Of a stretch of DNA of 64,000 bases, positions 1-8,875 are shown in pieces. Source of the stretch: Halioglobus japonicus (GTDB lineage Bacteria; Pseudomonadota; Gammaproteobacteria; Pseudomonadales; Halieaceae). Where the stretch lies: assembly GCF_001983995.1 (NCBI RefSeq), contig NZ_CP019450.1:3348001-3412000 (forward strand). The letters are read 5' to 3'. The notes under the pieces were generated by a model. The model did no database searches. It saw nothing but the letters and a program-made list of their open reading frames with translations, and was not told the DNA's origin. The position numbers and the translations under genes were made by a program. Position 1 is the stretch's first letter. Every line of letters starts with the position of its first letter.

Positions 1-1159
1 CCTCAGAACGGGCCAGGCCCATTGCCAGGGAAATAATTGGGGCCATTAGCGGCGCCAGAATCATCGCGCCGATAATCACGGGCGCTGAATTTGCGTACAG
101 CCCGGTGAGCGCGAGCATGACGCTGAGCACCATCAGGACCTGGAACGACGAACTGGCGGTGGCGTTTTCGCGCAGCGACGTGAACAGCTCCCGATACTCG
201 CTCTCGCTGGCGTGATTGAACATCGGCAGCTGTTTGCCCTGCATGGCCCGCGCGGCGTCATCGACGGGAACATGATTGATTCGCAGCACCTCCCGCGAGG
301 AATTGCCGGAAGGCTCTTCCCGGGGCCGCATCGCCGGACCTGGCAATACGCGCAGACTCTTCTCGTGTACACATAACTCGAGATCGTTACCGTGCACCGG
401 TTTACCGTCGAGCAGATACTCAGTGCCCTCGGGTGCATCCAGGTGGAGAGACTTGCTCTGGATCAGACCGAGATACCCAGGCAGGCGTGAGAACTGAACT
501 TTACCCGGCAGCGCCAGGCGTAACATAAACCACAGATAGCTAAGAATGCTGCGCGGGGCCAGCGCCAGCAGTGATGCGCGCCCATCGCTGGCACCAGCAC
601 CGTCTTCAAACCGCCTTCCCACCATGGAACTGCGCGTCTGCGACACTGCCACCAGGCCCAGCGCCGCCAGATTGATTTCCTGCTCTTTGGCGGTAGTAAT
701 TCGAAAGGGCTTCAAGGTGAGCTGCCCCAGACCTTTGAGCGCGCCGCGGAAAAAACTTGTCGCGGTGTGCTGGCTATTGATATCCCAGGGCCGCAGCGAC
801 AATACCCGGCCGATCACTACGGATGAAAACACCAGTTCTCCGTTGCAGGTGAGGGCATCGGCCTGAACCGGCTCACAATTGCGATAGTGTTCGACCAGCG
901 TCGCCATGTCACCCTTAACCCCCAGGGTCACGCAGGCTTCATGAGCATCCGGGTGTGGCAACACCCCTACTGCCCAATTGCGCTCCATGACCAGCGGCGC
1001 AAGATCGCGAATCTGTTCATCACCCAACCACAGCAGCACAATTGCGTCCTGCGGCAGCGCTTCGCGCTCAGCCCAGGGGACAAACTGTAAGCCTTCACCC
1101 CAGGTTTGGGCCCGCTCATCCAGACTGGAGTCATGAATCAGATAGCCGGCATCAACCAT
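1..1159 (-). CDS. DUF389 (TIGR00341-type) membrane protein with degenerate lipid-kinase-like N-terminus, C-terminus cut by window edge
   Basis: About 386 codons are visible and the frame is open to the left edge, so the C-terminal membrane segments are missing. Residues 1-300 resemble a diacylglycerol/sphingosine kinase (YegS/LCB5) fold. There is a GVLPHPDAHE stretch where kinases have GVLPLGTAND, and a late LLDGKPV segment resembling the DGE region. The GGDGT nucleotide motif is replaced by WLGDEQI, so kinase activity is doubtful. From about residue 337 the start of the DUF389 membrane domain is clear (SAPVIIGAMILAPLMAPII, then SLAMGLAR). The ATG lies inside the end of the upstream alpha/beta hydrolase gene (ATGGTTGA, 8-base overlap), so translation is probably coupled. 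Function of DUF389 proteins is unknown; an envelope role is inference. Confidence 0.82.
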   Translation of the reverse strand, partial: MVDAGYLIHDSSLDERAQTWGEGLQFVPWAEREALPQDAIVLLWLGDEQIRDLAPLVMERNWAVGVLPHPDAHEACVTLGVKGDMATLVEHYRNCEPVQADALTCNGELVFSSVVIGRVLSLRPWDINSQHTATSFFRGALKGLGQLTLKPFRITTAKEQEINLAALGLVAVSQTRSSMVGRRFEDGAGASDGRASLLALAPRSILSYLWFMLRLALPGKVQFSRLPGYLGLIQSKSLHLDAPEGTEYLLDGKPVHGNDLELCVHEKSLRVLPGPAMRPREEPSGNSSREVLRINHVPVDDAARAMQGKQLPMFNHASESEYRELFTSLRENATASSSFQVLMVLSVMLALTGLYANSAPVIIGAMILAPLMAPIISLAMGLARSE

Positions 1160-1913
1160 GTACAGACTCCTGACCGAGCAGTGCCTGCAGAGTGCGCCCC
1201 AGCCGCGCAAGATCACCGGGCCTTGATAGACGATGATCGCCGTCCTTTACCAGGTGTACTTCCACATCCGTGGAGGTGAGTTTTTCGGCGAGTTTTAGCG
1301 AAGTGCGCCAGGGAATATCGCCATCGCATTGACCGTGTAGCAGGCGCACCGGCTGGGGAATAGCAATGTCCTCGCCCGCCAGTAGACAGTGCCCTGCGCC
1401 CTCTTCAAGTAATTGCTGGCTGATCGGGTAAGGCTCGCCATCGTCGTAGCAATTGTCGATAAAACACAGCCCAGACAGTTCCAATTGCAGCTTCTGCTCG
1501 GGAGACAAACCATGTTCCGCGAGTCCGCGAGTAAAGTCAGGCGCTGCTGCAATTCCCACCAGGGCACGCACGCGCTCTGATCTCGCCAGCGCAACATGCA
1601 GCATAATCCAGCCACCCATCGACGAGCCGACCAATAGCTGTGGTCCGTCCGTCACCTCATCGAAAACGTGAATAGCGTCTTCTATCCAACGTCCCAACGT
1701 ACCCTCGGCGAAATCACCGCTGGAGCTGCCGTGACCGAAGTAGTCAAAGCGCGTGAACTGGCGTCCCTGTTCGCGACACCATTGATCGAGATACAAGGCC
1801 TTGTCGCCCTGCATATTGGAGTTAAAGCCGCTGAGAAATACGATGCCCGGGCCTACACCCGGCACATGCTCATAGGCAATGGTTGCATCATCAGAGCGCG
1901 ACAGCATTTTCAT
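1152..1913 (-). CDS. alpha/beta hydrolase (ABHD10-like serine esterase)
   Basis: A 253-residue single-domain alpha/beta hydrolase with no signal peptide, so cytoplasmic. The nucleophile elbow GSSMG puts the catalytic serine at residue 98. The acid is probably the Asp in HGQCDGDIPW and the base the His in DGDHRLS near the C-terminus. The FDYFGHGSSSG segment and overall size resemble the ABHD10 / palmitoyl-protein thioesterase-like group; substrate unknown. I chose the ATG at 1913 because it has GGAAGG seven bases upstream and overlaps the preceding stop as ATGA. An ATG five codons earlier (1928) is possible. It is coupled to the MBL hydrolase upstream and the DUF389 gene downstream. Confidence 0.85.
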   Translation of the reverse strand: MKMLSRSDDATIAYEHVPGVGPGIVFLSGFNSNMQGDKALYLDQWCREQGRQFTRFDYFGHGSSSGDFAEGTLGRWIEDAIHVFDEVTDGPQLLVGSSMGGWIMLHVALARSERVRALVGIAAAPDFTRGLAEHGLSPEQKLQLELSGLCFIDNCYDDGEPYPISQQLLEEGAGHCLLAGEDIAIPQPVRLLHGQCDGDIPWRTSLKLAEKLTSTDVEVHLVKDGDHRLSRPGDLARLGRTLQALLGQESVHG

Positions 1914-2845
1914 TGGCGCGCCTTCCATACCGCCAGACCCTGGGCATTGAGCTGGGCATCAAAGCGAAAGCTCTCACGCACCTCTCTCATATTTAATTCG
2001 GGGTTCATCGCCAACACTTGTTCACTGCAATAATCCATAATGGCCTCTTCCATTAAGGCGGCATCCCCGCCGCAACCCTCGGCAATATCGACATAACCAT
2101 CCACCTGCGCCAGCAATCCTTCTAACTGTGAAGAAAAATAGTCGATGCCGCCAAAGTGATTCAAGTAAATGCGCTGCGGATTGGCAGCTCCCAGCAACCT
2201 CAGCGACTCGCGCATGGCATCCGGCCGGAACTGGGTCGGGGTGGTGGACAACATACAGAAATCACCACCGGACAGTCGGAATTCGTGATAACAAATGCCA
2301 AACATATCACCGGCGAACCAGCCACGGCTGTGTTCATCCCAGACGCAATAGTGATGATCGGCATGACCGGGCGTGTGTCGACACAGAAGGGATCGGCCGC
2401 CCACTTCAAAGCGATCGCCATCGCCCACTTCGATCACACGCTCGGCGGGGGCAGGGACGATATCCCCATAAAGTTGGGCAAAAAGATCTTCACCGTAAAC
2501 GGCAATGGAGCCGGCGATCAGCCGCACCGGGTCAATCAGGTGACGGGCACCCCGGGGATGCACAAGTAGTGTTGCTTCGGGGAAGCTTTGTAACATTGCA
2601 CCGGCGCCACCTGCATGATCCAGATGTACATGGGTAGGCATAATGTAACGAATCTGTTCGGAGGCAATACCGCGCTGCTTGAGCAAGGCCTCCAGAACGG
2701 GGACACTGTGCACTGTCCCCGTGTCGATAACAGCACATTCACCCCCGTGTTCGAGCAGATAAAAGCTCACCAGGCCCGGTTTCAGGTAATGTGCGTCGAT
2801 ACTGGTAATACCGTCGCCCAACCCGGTATATGACGACTCGCTCAT
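1910..2845 (-). CDS. MBL-fold metallo-hydrolase
   Basis: A 311-residue metallo-beta-lactamase-fold hydrolase. The zinc motif THVHLDHAGG gives H72, H74, D76 and H77. Further ligands are seen in TPGHADHH (about residue 157), in WFAGDMFG and in the NHFGG segment. The ends of the protein have no signal peptide, so it is cytoplasmic. The family includes glyoxalase II-like thioesterases and many unassigned hydrolases; the substrate cannot be read from the sequence. The C-terminal ~80 residues are a helical extension after the core. It lies 73 bases after the DUF3604 gene and shares an ATGA junction with the next hydrolase, which suggests a common transcript with the acyl-CoA genes upstream. Confidence 0.88.
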   Translation of the reverse strand: MSESSYTGLGDGITSIDAHYLKPGLVSFYLLEHGGECAVIDTGTVHSVPVLEALLKQRGIASEQIRYIMPTHVHLDHAGGAGAMLQSFPEATLLVHPRGARHLIDPVRLIAGSIAVYGEDLFAQLYGDIVPAPAERVIEVGDGDRFEVGGRSLLCRHTPGHADHHYCVWDEHSRGWFAGDMFGICYHEFRLSGGDFCMLSTTPTQFRPDAMRESLRLLGAANPQRIYLNHFGGIDYFSSQLEGLLAQVDGYVDIAEGCGGDAALMEEAIMDYCSEQVLAMNPELNMREVRESFRFDAQLNAQGLAVWKARQ

Positions 2846-2918
2846 GGCGACCCTCTTCGCTCAAACCAGCAACGATTCTCGCGCAACAGAGCCCCGAGGT
2901 CTATTGCCAGGAGGCAAA

Positions 2919-4780
2919 CTATTGTGGGCGATACCAGATCGGTGATGTATAGGCCCGGTCCTGCACAGTGGCGGGCACCTCTGCCGGTAACGGCTCACCC
3001 ATGGCAACAGCGTCATACAACGAATGTCGCGGCGTGGGAATTTCCAGCACGCGGGCGTAGTAAAACGCATGCTGCTCGGCATTGAAATCCGGGTCCTGCC
3101 AGCGCGCCTGCAAACGGGCGGCGCCTATCGTATTGGCATAGGAGGCATTGTCGATATTCACGGTGCTGCCCACGCCTGGCAGATCGCCGTTCTCGTCCGG
3201 GACGCGCTCACCGGACCATACAACGTCAAACACCTGCTCATAGCTTGTACCGTCCTCGTCAACCCATCCCTTGACGATCTGCACCCGGTCGAGGTTGGCG
3301 CCATCGGCCTCCTTCTCAGCGATCAGCAGAAACTCCGGTGCGGTATCACCGCGAGCTGCAAGCTCCCCGCCCATGGGCACGCCACCGGCAGCGGCTTCCG
3401 CGTAGAATTCGGCGCTGTCGAGAATGCCTTCGCCATATTCGTAGCCGGCGAAGAATCGCACACCAATGCGAGGGCCACTGGTGGCGTAAACCTCGCGCCG
3501 CTTGAGCGCGCGCATAATCGCCTCGCGAGTGTTTTCTTCTGCCCACACTGCCGCAAGCCCCGCCGCGGCCATATCCCAGCCCACCGGCGTGCGACGATCG
3601 CCAAGATCGACCAGGCCCTGCTTGGATTCGGGCGTGCTGTCGGCGGCAAACTTGCCGTGAAAATTGTCTTCCTCGGCTCCTGCCAGGCCTGAATGAGCGT
3701 CTGACGAGCCGATCAAGCCGAACTGGAACGGGTTGTCTCCCAGCGCCTGCTGAACTTCCAGCCCGGCGCGCAGCCCCGAGCGCACGTAGTCACCCGGCGC
3801 GACTACATAGGGCGTCTCGTCCTGTTGAATATAAAAATCAAACGTCTCAAAGTCGGCGAACTCATCATCGGGCGACAACGTCGGATGGGTTTCCGAATCG
3901 CCTTTGATCTGGGTCACTTCAGTAACGGTTTCCCACTTGGCCCGCAAAGCGATGTACTCCGGGGAAAAGTCCTCACCGCGCAGGGTACGCTTGTCGAACA
4001 TATACCCCTTGGAGATATTGGAGTTGTGGGGAATGGCAATGAAATCAGCCTGGGTGCTCGCACTGGCTTTTTCCAGCCACGCCCACAGGTCCTCCGGGAA
4101 AGGGGAATTCAGGAAACTGAAGGGCTGGTATTGTTGCGCTGTCTCTGCGCCGGAGTCAGTAATGACGATGCGGTGCATATTGACGCCACCGGCGTTGGAG
4201 CTCCACTCCCAACCAATCAGCGCCGTAAACTCACCCGGCTCGTTCGCCGCATCTGCCGCATTGGTAATTTCCTGCCACACGGAGCGCTCCACGTCGGGCA
4301 TAGGAGGCAGCCCCCCATGGGCATACCCTCCTCGATAATGCGCTCACCGGCGATCTTTGGATCCTCAGCCACGGGCAGGCGAGAACCAAACACTAGTGGC
4401 CCATACTTGGTTTCGATACCAAAGGTAATCACTGCTGAAGAGAACCAGGCTGCCAGCGTCTCAAACACCCCGAGCCCCTCTGTAGGCACACCGTTCTCGT
4501 AGATGTAGCGAACAGTGCCAAGGTATTCGGCGTGATCTGAGACCACCAGAAAATCCAGTGGCTCGCCGATCTGCACACGTGCCCGGTGATAGGGGTGCAC
4601 CACCGGTTCACCCTTGGCATAGCGATAGGCCTCGGCGGGGCCAATGGTGCGGTTGCCAATCGTAATCGCATCAAACGAGTTATTGGTGTGGAGGTGTGTG
4701 TCGCCCCAGAGCAACTGTTTATCGGCAGCAGAAACAGACGTGGCCGCCAACAAGGCAGCCACTGTAAACAATCCACGCAT
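2919..4780 (-). CDS. DUF3604 PHP-like metallo-hydrolase, exported (frameshifted at 4311-4316)
   Basis: Restored length is 620 residues, close to the intact paralogue at 44050-45936 (628). The N-terminus MRGLFTVAALLAATSVSA is a signal peptide, so the enzyme is periplasmic. PHP-type metal motifs are visible: DTHLH (H29, H31), SDHAEYLG (D82, H83), AIPHNSN and GSSDAH. The reading frame breaks at a six-G run on the coding strand (after MPMG). One more G gives GGLPPMPDVERS and joins the two halves perfectly. Without it the N-terminal part ends after out-of-frame codons near 4217 and the C-terminal part could only start at ATG 4301. The heptamer G GGG GGC is in phase for a -1 ribosomal slip, but see the genome-wide pattern in the findings. 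Reaction unknown. Lies 49 bases after an enoyl-CoA hydratase gene. Confidence 0.85.
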
Positions 4781-4829
4781 AGTAGGCTCTCTTATGTTTA
4801 TATCCGGCCTAGGATAACGAATTTTGCCC

Positions 4830-5618
4830 TTAACGTCCTTTCCAGATAGGCGCGCGCTTCTCGAGAAAAGCCAGCGTACCTTCTTTGGCATCTTCACTTT
4901 CCAGGCAGAGGTACTGCAGGTCCGCCTCACGGGAAATCGTGTGGCCAAGATCCTGCTCGCTGGCCTCGATCACGGCCTGTTTAGCATGTCGCAACGACAG
5001 CGGCGCTTTCGCGGCTAGCTCCTCAGCCCATGCAAGCGTGCTTGGCATAAGCTCATCCCTGGGTACCACGCGGTTACAAAGCCCCCACTCGAGACATTTC
5101 TCGGCACCCAGCTTTTCGCCGGTAGCGATAATTTCATAGGCGCGTTTACGACCGATCGTTCTCACCAGGTGCCAGGTTGCGCCGCCATCGGGCACCAGGC
5201 TAATGGCCGTAAAGGCTTGATAAATGTAGGCGTTGTCCGCCATTACCGTCAGGTCGCAGACCATGGCGAAGGCACTGGAGACACCGGCAGCTGGCCCCTG
5301 GACTGCACTGATCCAGGGCTTGGGTGCACGATATATTTCCAGCATGACCGGCTTGTACTCCAGGTTAAGCTGATCATCCACACGCCAGGTAGGATCATTC
5401 ATGGGCAACTCAGTCAGGTCTGCCCCCGCACCAAAGCCGCGACCCGCACCCGCCAACACGACCACGCGAATACTGTCGTCATTGTTCACTTCACGTGCCG
5501 CCAGCAAAATATCCCGGCGCTGTGCCGCATTAAAGGAGTTCAGCGCATCAGGGCGATTAAAGCTGACAATTGCCACACCGTCTCGGCGTTCAATGGTTAC
5601 CGCTTCGTAGTTACTCAT
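4830..5618 (-). CDS. enoyl-CoA hydratase/isomerase family protein (PaaG-like isomerase type)
   Basis: A 262-residue crotonase. The CoA-binding/oxyanion segment is GFGAGADL, and the second oxyanion segment sits in GPAAGVSSAFAMVCDL. Both glutamates of classical hydratases are absent: the first position is Ala (SSAFAM), and the second lies in TAISLVPDGG, where no Glu is present but an Asp follows. That Asp pattern is typical of PaaG and Delta3-Delta2-enoyl-CoA isomerases, so isomerisation rather than hydration is the better guess. The start has GAGG upstream and is 10 bases after the restored end of the racemase gene, so the four genes acyl-CoA dehydrogenase, SDR, racemase and crotonase form a tight set. 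Confidence 0.88.
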   Translation of the reverse strand: MSNYEAVTIERRDGVAIVSFNRPDALNSFNAAQRRDILLAAREVNNDDSIRVVVLAGAGRGFGAGADLTELPMNDPTWRVDDQLNLEYKPVMLEIYRAPKPWISAVQGPAAGVSSAFAMVCDLTVMADNAYIYQAFTAISLVPDGGATWHLVRTIGRKRAYEIIATGEKLGAEKCLEWGLCNRVVPRDELMPSTLAWAEELAAKAPLSLRHAKQAVIEASEQDLGHTISREADLQYLCLESEDAKEGTLAFLEKRAPIWKGR

Positions 5619-5628
5619 CGTCCCGTCC

Positions 5629-6761
5629 TCAGCTGATAGCGCCGTTGGTTCTCAGGGCCTGCACTTCCTCTTCCCCAAAACCCATGGCGCCCAGTACATC
5701 GGCGGTATCCGCGCCGGCGGCGGAACCGCCATTGCGCACTTCAGAAGGTGTGCGGGAAAAACGGGGGCCGGTGCCGGCTGGGTCACGCCATCAACATCGA
5801 TGTAGGTTTGCCGGGCCACGTTGGCCGGATGCGTGGGCGCATCGACAAAATTGAGCACCGGTGCAAAGCACACGTCAGTACCTTCCATCAGCTCACACCA
5901 CTCGGCCTGGGTTTTGGTTTTGAATATCTCTTCCAGACGAACCTTCAGGTCGGGCCAGAGCGCGGGGTTGTTCTGGTCACCGAACTCCTCTTCGGATAAT
6001 TCCATCTTCTCTTTCAGCAGCGCATAAAATTGCGGCTCAATGGATCCTATAGACACGTATTCGCCGTCGGCACATTCGTAGGTATCGTAGAAGTGAGCGC
6101 CGCCGTCGAGCAGGTTGGATTCGCGCGCCTTTTCGTTCCACATACCCATGGCCTGAAAGCCATGGAACATCCACATCAACTGTGCGGCACCATCGACCAT
6201 GGCTGCATCGATCACCTGCCCCTTCCCGGAGTTGGCTGTTTCAAGCAGCGCGGCGAGAATGCCGTTGACAAGCAGCATGCCACCACCGCCCATATCGCCC
6301 ACCAAGTTGAGAGGCGCAACCGGCTTCTCATCCTTGCGGCCCATTGCATAGAGTGCCCCGGTGATTGAGATGTAGTTAATGTCATGCCCGGCCGCCTGGG
6401 CCAGCGGCCCCTCCTGCCCCCAACCGGTCATGCGGGCGAAGATAATCTTGGGATTGCGCTCCAGACAGACATCGGGACCAATGCCCAACTTCTCACACAC
6501 GCCCGGGCGCATGGGGTCGATAATCACATCGGCATTCTCGACCATGCGCAGCAACGTTTCGATGCCTTCCGGATCTTTCAGATTAACTGCCACCGACTTT
6601 TTGCCGCGGCTGCTAACATCCTTCATCTGCAATCCGGGAGGGGTACCGGCGCGATCAATCCTGATCACCTCGGCCCCCATATCGGCGAGAATCATGCCGC
6701 CCATGGGCGCGGGACCAATGCCCGCCAGTTCCAATACGGTATAGCCGTTTAAAGGTCCCAT
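5629..6761 (-). CDS. alpha-methylacyl-CoA racemase, CaiB/BaiF family (frameshifted near 5757-5767)
   Basis: Restored length is 377 residues, normal for the family. Key residues match the well-studied mycobacterial racemase even in numbering: GHDINY puts His at 126 and LVGDMGGG puts Asp at 156. It should interconvert (R)- and (S)-2-methylacyl-CoA so that branched chains can enter beta-oxidation. The last 40 residues shift frame at a C5-G-T5 stretch. As given, the frame ends at 5652 in an unrelated tail; with one more C or T it continues as FSRTPSEVRNGG...LGAMGFGEE and stops at 5629. I chose ATG 6761 because AAGGAG sits upstream; an ATG 13 codons earlier lies inside the SDR gene. Confidence 0.88.
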
Positions 6762-6771
6762 AATGTGCTCC

Positions 6772-7545
6772 TTAGCGTGGCTGCATGCGAATGGCGCCAT
6801 CGAGGCGGATGCACTCCGCGTTCAGGTAATCGTTCTCGGCGATAAACACTGACAGGTGCGCGATCTCAGCAGGCTTGCCCAGGCGTTGTGGGTAGCACAC
6901 GGACGCTTCCAGCGACTTGTAGGCCGGCTCTGGCAGCGATTCGAACAGCGGCGTATGAATCAGGCCGGGCACAATGGTGTTCACCCGGATACCGTAGCCG
7001 GCAAGGTCACGAGCCATGGGTACGGTCATGCCGATCACGCCGCCCTTGGTGGCGGAGTACGCCACCTGACCCACCTGCCCTTCGTAGCCGGCAACCGACG
7101 CGGTATTGATAATGACACCGCGGCCACCGTCATCATTAATCTGCTCATTCCTAGACATCTGCTCGGCCGCGTAGCGGGACACGTTAAAGGTGCCGGTGAG
7201 GTTGATTGCAATGACAGGGTCCCATTGCTCAATCGGGAATACGCCTTTTTTGCCATAGGTTTTCGCTGCGCTGCCGATGCCGGCAAAATTATTCACCACA
7301 TGAATGGCGCCAAACTTCTCTACCACCTCGGCAATGGCGGTGCGCACGTTGTTTTCGTCGGCGACATTGACACTCCAGAACGCCACGTTGTCGGCCCCGA
7401 GATTGTCGACAACCGCCTGGGCCCGCTCCGCGTTCAGATCGAAGATTGCCACTTTAGCGCCTTTAGCCACATAAGCCTCAACGGTTCCCTGGCCAAGGCC
7501 CGACGCTCCGCCCGTAACAATGGCTACTTTTCCATTCAAATCCAT
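6772..7545 (-). CDS. SDR family 3-hydroxyacyl-CoA-type dehydrogenase
   Basis: A 257-residue short-chain dehydrogenase. The cofactor motif TGGASGLG spans residues 11-18 and an Asp at 36 (IFDLN) indicates NAD(H). NNFAG is the structural motif, and the catalytic residues are S150, Y163 and K167 (YSATKGG). It resembles HSD17B10-type 3-hydroxy-2-methylacyl-CoA dehydrogenases, which fits its place between an acyl-CoA dehydrogenase and a methylacyl-CoA racemase. That assignment is from context plus fold; a 3-hydroxyacyl or steroid substrate is also possible. The racemase gene follows after 10 bases. Confidence 0.9.
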   Translation of the reverse strand: MDLNGKVAIVTGGASGLGQGTVEAYVAKGAKVAIFDLNAERAQAVVDNLGADNVAFWSVNVADENNVRTAIAEVVEKFGAIHVVNNFAGIGSAAKTYGKKGVFPIEQWDPVIAINLTGTFNVSRYAAEQMSRNEQINDDGGRGVIINTASVAGYEGQVGQVAYSATKGGVIGMTVPMARDLAGYGIRVNTIVPGLIHTPLFESLPEPAYKSLEASVCYPQRLGKPAEIAHLSVFIAENDYLNAECIRLDGAIRMQPR

Positions 7546-7574
7546 GAAATCTCTCCTCTAAATAAATTCTGGTG

Positions 7575-8750
7575 TTAAAAATTCCGTGTATTGAAGGGCA
7601 CGTAATCGTCGCCCAGGCACTCGCGGCCGATGATGAGCTTCATCACTTCAGAGCTGCCTGCATAGATCGTAGAAATTTTGGCGTCGGTGTACTGGCGGCT
7701 GATGGGGTACTCATCCATGTAACCGTGACCACCGTGCATTTGCACGCCCAGCTCTGCCATGCGCACCTGCAGTTCACTGGTGTACAACTTGGCCTTGGCA
7801 GCGTCTACCGCGGTGAACGAGCCGGCATTGAACGCGCTGACACACTGATCGATATACACCTGTGACATGTCGAGTTCGGTACGCATTTCGGCCAGTTTGA
7901 ACTGCGTATTCTGGAAGGCTGAGACGGGCTTACCAAACGCCTTGCGCTCTTTGACATAGTCGGCGGTGAGATCCCAGGACAGCTGTGCCGCGGCGAGGTA
8001 ACCCACGGCGCCCAACAGTCGCTCTTCGGCCAGTCCCATCATCAGGTAGATAAAGCCCTTGCCGGGTTCACCGAGAACATTTTCCTTGGGTACCTTGACG
8101 TCGTTGAAGAACAGTTCAGCCGTGTCCTGGCCTTTCATACCCATTTTTTTCAGGTTGCGCCCCCGCTCGAATCCCTCCATGCCACGTTCAACCAGGAACA
8201 GCGTCATGTGGTGCGGATTGTTTTCCGGGTCCGTCTTGGCGGCCACCACCACCAGGTCAGCGTTGATGCCGTTGGAAATAAACGTCTTTGAGCCATTGAG
8301 CACCCAGTGGTCATCCTGCTCTACGGCATTTGCTCGCATACCCGCCAGGTCAGAACCGGCGTCGGGCTCGGTCATGGCCACGGCAAGAATACACTCGCCG
8401 CTGACACACTTGGGCAGGAATCGGGCGCACTGCTCTTCATTGCCAAAGCGCGTCAGGTACGGGCCGACCAGCCGGCTGTGGAGGGTATTAAACCAATCAC
8501 CCACGCGGGCATAGTTGGTTTCCTCGATGATGATTTGCTCGAAACGGAAGTCGTCGTCGCCCATACCGCCGTAGCGCTCTTCGGGCCAGATCATCAGAAA
8601 GCCCTGCTCACCCGCCTTGCGGAACGCCTCGCGATCGACGACACCTGCCTCTCGCCATTCCTCCATATGTGGCACAATCTCAGCCGCCAGAAATTTGCGG
8701 TAGGCATCGCGGAACATGTTCTGTTCTTCAGTAAAGTCTCTCGGCAGCAT
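7575..8750 (-). CDS. acyl-CoA dehydrogenase (long-chain type)
   Basis: A 391-residue FAD-dependent acyl-CoA dehydrogenase carrying out the first step of beta-oxidation. Visible are the substrate/FAD-binding CILAVAMTEPDAGSDLAG stretch, the GSKTFISNG segment and the C-terminal GGHGYMDEYPISR block. The position used for catalysis by medium-chain enzymes is Ala (IYAGSSEV). The Glu in LAEERLLGAV is where long-chain and isovaleryl enzymes keep their base, so a long- or branched-chain substrate is likely. First gene of the minus-strand set; 125 bases separate its start from the divergent diguanylate cyclase. Confidence 0.9.
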   Translation of the reverse strand: MLPRDFTEEQNMFRDAYRKFLAAEIVPHMEEWREAGVVDREAFRKAGEQGFLMIWPEERYGGMGDDDFRFEQIIIEETNYARVGDWFNTLHSRLVGPYLTRFGNEEQCARFLPKCVSGECILAVAMTEPDAGSDLAGMRANAVEQDDHWVLNGSKTFISNGINADLVVVAAKTDPENNPHHMTLFLVERGMEGFERGRNLKKMGMKGQDTAELFFNDVKVPKENVLGEPGKGFIYLMMGLAEERLLGAVGYLAAAQLSWDLTADYVKERKAFGKPVSAFQNTQFKLAEMRTELDMSQVYIDQCVSAFNAGSFTAVDAAKAKLYTSELQVRMAELGVQMHGGHGYMDEYPISRQYTDAKISTIYAGSSEVMKLIIGRECLGDDYVPFNTRNF

Positions 8751-8875
8751 TGGCTTAAACCCCTATAATTCATTGGATGGATCGGCGCACAGTATGGGGA
8801 GGGGGCTCAAACGCAACAATGACCACCCCCGACAAAAATATTGACTTAACCTGACAGCGGACTGAGCGGTAACGC

